Positions 1-4,383 of a DNA stretch of 5,696 nt are shown here, one piece after another. Numbering within the stretch: the stretch's first letter is position 1; the number at the start of each line of letters is the position of its first letter. The stretch lies in contig MDVR01000103.1 of NCBI GenBank assembly GCA_001940725.1, forward strand, positions 1-5,696. Direction: 5' to 3'. Source of the stretch: Candidatus Heimdallarchaeota archaeon LC_2. GTDB lineage: Archaea; Asgardarchaeota; Heimdallarchaeia; Heimdallarchaeales; Kariarchaeaceae. Under the pieces are notes generated by a model. It had not been told where the DNA came from. It was given only the letters and a program-made list of their open reading frames with translations, and did not search any database. Both the position numbers and the translations under genes were made by a program.

Positions 1-355
1 ACCTTATATCGTAGTTAACAATGCCTTAGAGGCAACAGAATTTTATAAAAAAGTATTTGAAGTTGAAGTACTTTCACATATGCCTTTTGAAAAAGGAATA
101 GCTGTGGAAATGGGTATGCCGGAAGATATGGATTTTTCCAAAACTTCACCAGTCATGTTATCTGACATGTAAAACATCGCATCTCCTATGGAAATACTAG
201 TATGCATTGTTGTTTTGGAAAAATCCATATCTTCCGGCATACCCATTTCCACAGCTATTCCTTTTTCAAAAGGCATATGTGAAAGTACTTCAACTTCAAA
301 TACTTTTTTATAAAATTCTGTTGCCTCTAAGGCATTGTTAACTACGATATAAGGT
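1..355. repeat. Perfect 144-bp inverted repeat at the window edge
   Basis: Bases 1-144 are the exact reverse complement of 212-355; I compared the arms base by base, and pairing stops at 145/211. The 67-bp centre (145-211) is unique. Both arms are coding sequence of the same VOC-family gene, so the repeat is a mirror copy of a gene interior rather than a transposon end or a regulatory hairpin. Its outer end coincides with base 1 of the window. This is what a fold-back (snap-back) amplification chimera or a misassembled contig end looks like; a true genomic palindrome is possible but less likely. Confidence 0.95.
2..172 (+). pseudogene. Mirror fragment of the VOC gene (fold-back copy)
   Basis: The plus strand from base 2 repeats codons 6-52 of the VOC-family gene exactly (from PYIVVNNALE to MDFSK), then leaves the homology at base 145, reads eight unrelated codons and stops at TAA 170-172. 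It has no start inside the window. Because it is identical to the minus-strand gene at every base, it is best treated as the product of the fold-back at the window edge, not as a second gene. Confidence 0.7.
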
Positions 356-369
356 TTAATTTGCACCAT
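145..369 (-). CDS. VOC-family (PhnB/glyoxalase-like) protein, 5' part only
   Basis: The reading frame starts at ATG 369-367, and residues 1-75 (down to base 145) look genuine. The N-terminus IKPYIVVNNALEATEFYKKV and the later MHTSISIGDAMFYMSD segment (about residues 55-70) match the pattern of PhnB-like members of the vicinal oxygen chelate superfamily, which use a metal site on paired beta-alpha-beta-beta-beta modules. Histidine 55 lies where these proteins often place a metal ligand. Family members are usually about 130-150 residues, so roughly half is absent. From residue 76 the frame reads antisense into the left arm of the inverted repeat and stops at 43; that tail (VLEKSISSG...) is not real protein. 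Substrate and reaction cannot be told: the superfamily includes glyoxalases, dioxygenases, resistance proteins and non-enzymes. A TATA-like box about 24 bases upstream and no Shine-Dalgarno site suggest a leaderless transcript. Confidence 0.75.
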
Positions 370-384
370 TAAACAAAAATGATA

Positions 385-400
385 GATATAACATATATTT
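385..400 (-). promoter_or_regulatory. TATA-like promoter element of the VOC gene
   Basis: On the minus strand this reads AAATATATGTTATATC, preceded by a purine-rich CCAAAAC stretch that could act as a BRE. Its centre lies about 24 bases upstream of ATG 369, the spacing expected if transcription starts at or next to the start codon. No Shine-Dalgarno site is visible, in line with a leaderless mRNA. Confidence 0.5.
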
Positions 401-457
401 GTTTTGGCAAGGGGTGAGTGAAAGTAAAATATTGATGTTGTTTATAACTCTCTGTAA

Positions 458-742
458 TCATTTTATGGAAATATAGGCTAAAATACCAAAAGCAATCAGT
501 TGCATTGATTCTAACACTAACAATGGAAATCCTAATAGATCCGCATAGTCATGCATTGCGTCTATCATAAAATATAATGTTAATATTTTTTGAACAATTA
601 ATATACCTGCAAATGTGACCAGACCTAGACTAAATTGAGCTTTAATTTCAAGATAATTTCTTATGTAAATTGTGGATAATATTACTAATAATATAATATT
701 AGCTGATGTTAAACTGATTGAAATATACATTGCCATTGACAT
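458..742 (-). CDS. Small three-helix membrane protein paired with a winged-helix regulator
   Basis: A 94-residue hydrophobic protein with three likely membrane helices at about residues 6-27, 36-60 and 70-92. A basic or polar stretch (IRNYLEIKAQ) lies between helices 1 and 2, and an acidic loop (DAMHDYAD) between 2 and 3. The third helix carries the LESMQLIAFGILAY segment. Small three-helix proteins with an ES in the last helix occur widely in archaea directly after an ArsR-type winged-helix gene (DUF7521-type in haloarchaea, from memory). The start ATG 742-740 follows the TAA of the upstream gene with no base between. AAGGAGA at 751-757, nine bases before the ATG, supports this start over the internal ATGs at codons 3 and 5. 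The function is unknown; the arrangement suggests that the membrane protein senses a signal for, or holds, the regulator. Confidence 0.85.
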   Translation of the reverse strand: MSMAMYISISLTSANIILLVILSTIYIRNYLEIKAQFSLGLVTFAGILIVQKILTLYFMIDAMHDYADLLGFPLLVLESMQLIAFGILAYISIK

Positions 743-1045
743 TTATTGGTTCTCCTTGTTGTTCTGCATTTTCGCAATCCTACTTTTTATCTCCTCAAAA
801 GCAGTGTAATCCCGTTCTAGTCCAGTTGAAAGAAAATAAACATTTCCGTAACCATCTCCTTCTTCTGTTATCACACTATTTTTTTTGAGAACATTAAGAT
901 GATGGACTATGGTTTTGTAATCTAGCATTAGCTTAGTTGAAAGCTGGTTTGCATTTTGAGGTAAATCATGTAAAGAGTCGATAATCCGAGCCCTATTTAT
1001 TCCTCCTCTACTTCCAACAATTAAAAACCAAAGCAATTTATCCAT
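743..1045 (-). CDS. ArsR-type winged helix-turn-helix transcription regulator
   Basis: A 100-residue one-domain regulator. RGGINRARIIDSL (about 13-25) is a strongly conserved opening in archaeal regulators of this type. NANQLSTKL (31-39) and DYKTIVHHLNVLKK (42-55) form the helix-turn-helix, the second being the DNA-recognition helix; GDGYGNVYFLS (63-73) is the wing. A charged C-terminal helix (78-95) probably serves dimerisation. There are no cysteines, so metal sensing like classic ArsR/SmtB is unlikely. The start is ATG 1045-1043: GAGGGA lies at proper distance before it, an in-frame TGA occurs just upstream, and the TTG one codon earlier would sit too close to the Shine-Dalgarno site. The stop abuts the start of the membrane protein, so the two are probably translationally coupled. 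Confidence 0.88.
   Translation of the reverse strand: MDKLLWFLIVGSRGGINRARIIDSLHDLPQNANQLSTKLMLDYKTIVHHLNVLKKNSVITEEGDGYGNVYFLSTGLERDYTAFEEIKSRIAKMQNNKENQ
751..757 (-). promoter_or_regulatory. Shine-Dalgarno site of the membrane protein
   Basis: The minus strand reads AAGGAGA here, inside the last codons of the winged-helix gene. GGAG ends nine bases before ATG 742. It fixes that start and shows that the second gene of the pair has its own ribosome entry site besides the adjoining stop/start junction (TAAATG). Confidence 0.7.
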
Positions 1046-1050
1046 CAAAT

Positions 1051-1056
1051 TCCCTC
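1051..1056 (-). promoter_or_regulatory. Shine-Dalgarno site of the winged-helix gene
   Basis: The minus strand reads GAGGGA, with GAGG seven bases before ATG 1045. The alternative TTG start at 1048 would leave only about four bases, so the site decides for ATG 1045. Confidence 0.6.
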
Positions 1057-1089
1057 ATACATAATTGAGAATAGTTCAAATTCATCATT

Positions 1090-1099
1090 ATGTATAAGT
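1090..1099 (-). promoter_or_regulatory. Candidate TATA box of the winged-helix/membrane protein operon
   Basis: The minus strand reads ACTTATACAT, about 50 bases upstream of ATG 1045. Initiation some 25 bases downstream would leave a 5' leader of about 25 bases that contains the GAGGGA site. I saw no clear palindromic operator around it. Confidence 0.4.
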
Positions 1100-1115
1100 A
1101 AATTAAATTGTTGAT

Positions 1116-1132
1116 AAAAAAAGAAAATAAAA
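1116..1132 (-). terminator. Poly-T terminator after the surface protein gene
   Basis: On the minus strand the sequence after stop codon 1148-1146 reads TTTTATTTTCTTTTTTT, 14-30 bases past the stop. T-rich runs without an obligatory hairpin are the usual archaeal terminators. It separates the surface protein gene from the promoter of the regulator pair. Confidence 0.5.
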
Positions 1133-1145
1133 TTAATTATTCTCT

Positions 1146-2147
1146 CTAATTTCGTCTTCTCATCATCTTATATGATAAGATCACTGCTGAGAAGCCAATT
1201 AAGACTTCTATTGCTAGAAATCCTGGAAGCGAATCATCATCGCTATCATCAACAGTTAGAGTTACTGTCCCAGTAGGTAGAGTGGAAGACATATCACCCA
1301 TATCATATAGTGTGTGATCAACAGCGGTTGATGATATACTACCTATTAAAGGTTTGAATTGAAATGGAGCTGCTGAATTATCCATTCTTGGTTCGACTGA
1401 TACTACAGCAGTCATTCCAGCAATATCTGTTGGGAAAGTTAATGATGTTGGTGCATTGACCAAGAAATCTTCTCCTGGAAAAGGTGGACCTGCTTCAGTA
1501 CCACTATAAGGATCATTATCATCAATTTGTGAAACCATATCAAAAGTACCTGTAGTTACAGCTACTCCATCGATTACAACCCAGCCTTCGTAAACCCAAT
1601 CAGTTCCTGTTAAATCAGGTAAAGATAAGCCTGCAACAACTTTTGTACCAGTGGGGTCAAGAAACCAAATACCGGAATTTTCATCAGTATCTGCTCCATT
1701 TGTGGGAGTTGCTAGAATATATGATCCCGAAATTGTAGTAAAATCAGCACCTATGTTATGCATTAGTGTAGCACTTGTTTTGTCGGCATTTAGATCTCCT
1801 GCAATTAGTTTAACATTAGAAGGAACAGCATCATCATCCCCATTTGGCTCCAGTGTTAAAACAAAAGTGGTGGCCGAATCGAGATTTGTATTAAAATCAA
1901 ATGACGAAATTGGGCCTCCTGTAAGGTCAACAATATTTCCAGCCGTATCTAATGAAAATTTTCCTGTTGATACTGGGCTACCATCCACAATTAACCACCC
2001 TTCATAATGGTCATCTCCTGGATCTGCTAGATTTGTAAAGGCAAGATCTAGCTTCACCGAACTAGCAGCACTTGTAAAAGTAATACTTGAAAACAAAATT
2101 ACAAGAGTGAATCCGGTGATTACTATGTTAATTTTTCTTTTAATCAT
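1146..2147 (-). CDS. Secreted, membrane-anchored surface protein with two anti-sigma-K (RskA)-like domains
   Basis: A 333-residue exported protein. Residues 1-27 form a signal peptide: basic KRK, a hydrophobic core ITGFTLVILFSS, and cleavage near TSA/ASS. Two homologous extracellular domains follow. Each opens with YEGW-(L/V)(I/V)-(V/I)DG-x-x-V-(S/T)TG-x-F (residues 48-64 and 186-202) and later has an EP motif followed by an Asp-rich segment (LEPNGDDD about 99-106, VEPRMDNS about 251-258). A GIWFLDP segment (159-165) joins them. The YEGW/VSTG pattern resembles the extracytoplasmic beta-sandwich of RskA-type anti-sigma factors, but there is no cytoplasmic sigma-binding part, so a structural or ligand-binding surface role is more likely. 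An Asp/Ser linker (302-306) leads to LPGF (307-310), one hydrophobic helix and the tail KMMRRRN, the layout of archaeal PGF-CTERM-like sorting or anchoring signals. GGTGA at 2153-2157 favours ATG 2147; an ATG four codons earlier (2159) is the alternative. Confidence 0.82.
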   Translation of the reverse strand: MIKRKINIVITGFTLVILFSSITFTSAASSVKLDLAFTNLADPGDDHYEGWLIVDGSPVSTGKFSLDTAGNIVDLTGGPISSFDFNTNLDSATTFVLTLEPNGDDDAVPSNVKLIAGDLNADKTSATLMHNIGADFTTISGSYILATPTNGADTDENSGIWFLDPTGTKVVAGLSLPDLTGTDWVYEGWVVIDGVAVTTGTFDMVSQIDDNDPYSGTEAGPPFPGEDFLVNAPTSLTFPTDIAGMTAVVSVEPRMDNSAAPFQFKPLIGSISSTAVDHTLYDMGDMSSTLPTGTVTLTVDDSDDDSLPGFLAIEVLIGFSAVILSYKMMRRRN

Positions 2148-2152
2148 TTTTT

Positions 2153-2157
2153 TCACC
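2153..2157 (-). promoter_or_regulatory. Shine-Dalgarno site of the surface protein
   Basis: The minus strand reads GGTGA five bases before ATG 2147, a good match to the archaeal GGAGGTGA consensus. The upstream ATG at 2159 overlaps this region and has only GAGAG directly abutting it, too close to work, so the downstream ATG is preferred. Confidence 0.5.
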
Positions 2158-2196
2158 ATCTCTCAAATTGAAAGATTACATACTATTCAAGATATC

Positions 2197-2204
2197 AATT
2201 TAAA
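2197..2204 (-). promoter_or_regulatory. TATA-like box of the surface protein gene
   Basis: The minus strand reads TTTAAATT, preceded by the purine-rich GGGAAAATC at about 2208-2216 that could serve as BRE. Initiation about 25 bases downstream, near 2175, would give a leader of roughly 28 bases carrying GGTGA. The rest of the 256-bp divergent region up to 2415 is AT-rich, with no further gene or clear repeat that I can support. Confidence 0.4.
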
Positions 2205-2384
2205 TTAGATTTTCCCAAATTTTTGCCAAATTCAAATCCAATTAACACCCTAAGATCACCCAAATTATACCAAAATATAGCTAAATCAAGAAACAAATAG
2301 GAAGACAAAATATTTAATAATTATTCATTTTAACAGCAACAATAAAAATACAAAATCTACTACATCACTTTTACATTACCGTAC

Positions 2385-2394
2385 ATTTTTTTAT
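2385..2394 (+). promoter_or_regulatory. Weak TATA-like element before the MsrA-like gene
   Basis: ATTTTTTTAT centres about 26 bases upstream of GTG 2416, the spacing of a leaderless archaeal promoter. The match to TTTATATA is poor, and an AT-rich alternative (TATTTAATAA) lies about 100 bases upstream, so the assignment is tentative. Confidence 0.25.
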
Positions 2395-2415
2395 CAGAAA
2401 TACAAATCTCAACTT

Positions 2416-2838
2416 GTGAGTGAAACTGCATATTTTGGAGCAGGTTGCTTTTGGGGAGCGGAACTCGCTTTGTCACAAATTCCAGGAATAATTGCAACTG
2501 AAGTTGGTTTTTCTAATATCAAAACATCAAAAGGTAAGGAAAGTAAAGTTGAAACCGTTAAACTTGAATTCGATCCTTCTCTTATTTCATTTTCTAAATT
2601 AATTGAAACCTTCTGGGATATACATAATCCTGGAGATAAACAAAATAAATCCGAAACTTATGTCGAAAAATCAGTTATATTTGGGTTAGATGAGAACCAA
2701 ATAGAACAAGCTAAAATTAGTTTAGAATATCAAAAGAAGAGAAAAATTAATAATGAAATATTCACCATTGTTCATCCATTTATTACATATAGTAAAGCCC
2801 CTGAGAAAGATCAACAATATTATTCCAAAAATAAATAA
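2416..2838 (+). CDS. Short, divergent peptide methionine sulfoxide reductase A-like protein
   Basis: MsrA reduces methionine-S-sulfoxide in proteins with a catalytic cysteine in GCFWG. That motif is intact at residues 10-14 (Cys11), followed by the family-typical IPGIIATEVGF, EFDPSLISFSKLIETFWDIH and a C-terminal KDQQYY segment. At 140 residues it is shorter than most MsrAs. The loop after VG(F/Y) is trimmed by about ten residues, and the usual TGHAE is KSKVE (Glu46 may stand in for the active-site Glu). The tyrosine of VGYTGG is Phe32. The usual GTQYRS is replaced by ETYVEKS, so the second active-site tyrosine is lost or shifted to Tyr82. Cys11 is the only cysteine, so there is no internal resolving cysteine. 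Activity is therefore uncertain. The start is GTG 2416: no in-frame ATG lies upstream, it sits directly before the GAGCFWG core, and no Shine-Dalgarno site is seen. Confidence 0.82.
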   Translation: MSETAYFGAGCFWGAELALSQIPGIIATEVGFSNIKTSKGKESKVETVKLEFDPSLISFSKLIETFWDIHNPGDKQNKSETYVEKSVIFGLDENQIEQAKISLEYQKKRKINNEIFTIVHPFITYSKAPEKDQQYYSKNK

Positions 2839-2843
2839 CTAAA

Positions 2844-3029
2844 CTATTTAACCCTGTTTTTATTTTTTAATTCCTCTGGGTTTGATATCTCCATGTACAA
2901 TAATTCTTCAACCGCGGTTGGTATTAAAGAGGATTCATCTTCAAATTTACCCTCCATTATTGCTCTATACATTAGATCATCTAGATCTTCAGATAATGAT
3001 ATTTTAACAAGTTCACCCTCATTAGTCAT
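2844..3029 (-). CDS. Small ribbon-helix-helix-like (CopG-type) protein
   Basis: A 61-residue acidic protein. LVKISLSEDL (7-16) looks like the N-terminal beta-strand that inserts in the DNA groove of ribbon-helix-helix dimers. LDDLMYRAIMEGKF (16-29) would be helix A, and DESSLIPTAVEELLYMEI (31-48) helix B. The pattern 'strand, EGKF, S..I..AV.ELL' is common in small archaeal CopG-like proteins, which act as transcription regulators or as antitoxins. No toxin-like gene is adjacent: its neighbours are the convergent MsrA-like gene (five bases between the stop codons) and, upstream, the longin-like gene. The strand has few basic residues (one Lys), which weakens a DNA-binding role. The start is ATG 3029; no Shine-Dalgarno site is visible. 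Confidence 0.6.
   Translation of the reverse strand: MTNEGELVKISLSEDLDDLMYRAIMEGKFEDESSLIPTAVEELLYMEISNPEELKNKNRVK
2856..2868 (+). terminator. Poly-T terminator of the MsrA-like gene
   Basis: GTTTTTATTTTTT lies 18-30 bases past the TAA at 2838 on the plus strand, within the 3' end of the convergent small gene. It fits an archaeal poly-T terminator. On the other strand the same bases encode the Lys/Asn-rich C-terminus (LKNKNR) of the small protein. Confidence 0.4.
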
Positions 3030-3163
3030 ATTATGGATGTGACTGTTGTCTTTCGCTATTTGAAGATAAGTATTACAATGTGGAATAATTTTTCAGAAAA
3101 TTTAGAATTGCATTACACATTTCTTCAAATCTGAAATTATGATAAAATCTATGATATTTATAA

Positions 3164-3805
3164 TTATTCTTGACTTCCAGTAACTGTAAAATACTGTTCC
3201 AATCCATCTACATACCTAATGCCAATGTATCCTTCAGTTTTAAGATATTCAAGACCATCAACCAATTCTATTTTAGGAAAATCGAGTTCATCTAATAGTT
3301 CAGGTAATGTCGAAGGAGAAACATTAACAGCACTAGCAATGGGTTGGATGCGTTTAGGTAAGGTCATATAAGCTCCAGCATCCAAATATTTTGCCGGTTT
3401 TATTGTTCCACCTTCATCAACAGTATAACGTTTAGATATTATTGTCTTTATTGTATTTCTATAAGGCTCGAATGTTGATTGATTGCCATTCCATTTATTT
3501 ACATCCAGTTTGAATTTTTTTATAAACTGCAATCCAAGCGCGGATAGTAGGTCTTCTGGTTCCTTATCAGAATTAGTTACCACAACAATTTGGATATCAC
3601 CAAATGATTTCAGATGATAAGTTAATTCATCAAAACATATCTTCCTCGGTATCCCTAGCGTCGTTACTGATTCAGCCATTTGTTGAAATGCAATTAACAG
3701 AGCGGCAAGAAGGGTACTGTTTGGAACTGATTCTTCGGATTGGAATTTCTCAGAAATAAGTTCAAGACCATTTTTTGTCAACACGTAAACTGCATAAACA
3801 ATCAT
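3164..3805 (-). CDS. Longin-like domain protein with possible C-terminal winged helix
   Basis: A 213-residue protein. MIVYAVYVLTKNGLELISEK (1-20) is a beta-hairpin-type opening typical of longin/roadblock-like domains (strand, short turn, strand). A long helix (about 29-52, TLLAALLIAFQQMAESV) follows, then strands around LTYHLKSFGDIQIVVVTNSD (61-80) and a closing helix EDLLSALGLQFIKKF (84-98). This order fits longin-like folds, which in Asgard archaea and eukaryotes serve small-GTPase or vesicle-type complexes. Residues about 145-213 (IQPIASAVNVSPSTLPELL, then VDGLEYLKTEGYIGIRYVDG) look like a winged helix, but this is weaker. ATG 3805 is preferred: it begins exactly at the domain's first strand and has a TATA-like box 26-35 bases upstream. 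The frame stays open to a TTG at 3946, but those 47 residues are low-complexity, Ile/Leu/Lys-rich and probably untranslated. Neither fold is proven without a structure model. Confidence 0.65.
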   Translation of the reverse strand: MIVYAVYVLTKNGLELISEKFQSEESVPNSTLLAALLIAFQQMAESVTTLGIPRKICFDELTYHLKSFGDIQIVVVTNSDKEPEDLLSALGLQFIKKFKLDVNKWNGNQSTFEPYRNTIKTIISKRYTVDEGGTIKPAKYLDAGAYMTLPKRIQPIASAVNVSPSTLPELLDELDFPKIELVDGLEYLKTEGYIGIRYVDGLEQYFTVTGSQE

Positions 3806-3826
3806 AATAATACTTACAAAAATACT

Positions 3827-3843
3827 AATTTTAAACAATATAA
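3827..3843 (-). promoter_or_regulatory. TATA-like region of the longin-like gene
   Basis: The minus strand reads TTATATTGTTTAAAATT. Its TTATAT half centres about 35 bases, and its TTTAAAATT half about 26 bases, upstream of ATG 3805. Either gives a leaderless or very short-leader transcript from that ATG, which argues against the longer TTG-initiated frame that would place this element inside the gene. Confidence 0.4.
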
Positions 3844-3932
3844 GAAGCTTATTAGGTACCAAATATTTTTTGAGAGAATTAATTGTTTTGAATATAATTA
3901 AAACTTCAAGTTCTTCTACGACGATAAAGATA

Positions 3933-4180
3933 TTAAATCCCTTCAATGATCGTAATCAACAAGACCTCAGCAATTAAATAATAATTTCTTAAACTTGTTT
4001 CCTCACTAGATCCAATTTGAAAATTAATAATTGCACTTTCTTTATCAGACAGCCGTTGGCTTATATCATCAGAATCATCAAATGACCAGCTAATAGCAAT
4101 TTCCCATTGAGGTATAACATTATCAAAATCGTTATAGGAATTACCTTAATACTATATATTTTAAACTTAAAATGTGACAT
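3933..4180 (-). pseudogene. Start-less 70-codon open stretch, possible frameshifted small gene
   Basis: From 4145 down to the TAA at 3933 the minus strand is open for 70 codons with protein-like composition (for example WEIAISWSFDDSDDISQRLS, then SSEETSLRNYYLIAEVLL), acidic and amphipathic and unlike random AT-rich sequence. Two stop codons lie directly upstream in this frame and no ATG or GTG falls within it; the only TTGs are near the end. In another frame ATG 4180-4178 opens MSHFKFKIYSIK and would join this stretch through a one-base shift at the AAGG run near 4144-4147; unshifted, that frame stops within about 40 codons in hydrophobic, non-protein-like sequence. So this may be a small gene broken by a mutation or a sequencing error. 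No family recognised. Confidence 0.35.
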
Positions 4181-4383
4181 AAAATAAATTCGTATTATTC
4201 TAATAATCTACCGAAATAAGTCCAATTTACCTAATTATCAATTTGATTTAAATGAAAAATTGATAAAAAAGAACATTTTTTTATTTTGCATATTCTTGGA
4301 ATGGGGTATTAAAACTAATATCAAAGTTGATTATTCTAAATGGTTATTTATTTAATTGAAAGGATGTCATATAATATAGATAG
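4181..4383. other. AT-rich divergent intergenic region
   Basis: It lies between the possible broken gene (minus strand) and the leucine-rich-repeat gene (plus strand). I see no further gene. It holds long A/T runs (4264-4283) and TATA-like sequences near 4343-4356, and is probably a promoter region for one or both sides. Confidence 0.5.
4343..4356 (+). promoter_or_regulatory. TATA-like element of the leucine-rich-repeat gene
   Basis: GTTATTTATTTAAT is centred about 34 bases before ATG 4384. Initiation about 25 bases downstream would leave a leader of roughly 8-10 bases. An AAAGG motif at 4359-4363 is about 20 bases from the ATG, too far for a Shine-Dalgarno site. Confidence 0.35.

Noticed and set aside
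43..144. C-terminal 33 residues of the apparent 108-residue VOC protein
   Set aside because: They are the antisense reading of the mirrored arm of the inverted repeat, not a genuine protein end.
1651..2007. 118-codon open frame on the plus strand
   Set aside because: It lies antisense to the surface protein, whose signal peptide, duplicated domain and anchor are clearly coding. Its translation has no family features.
3073..3180. Minus-strand open stretch between the longin-like and ribbon-helix-helix-like genes, ending in FEEMCNAILNFLKNYSTL
   Set aside because: It looks faintly protein-like but overlaps the end of the longin-like gene, has no start at a sensible place beyond a 15-codon frame, and matches no family. 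No Shine-Dalgarno site supports it.
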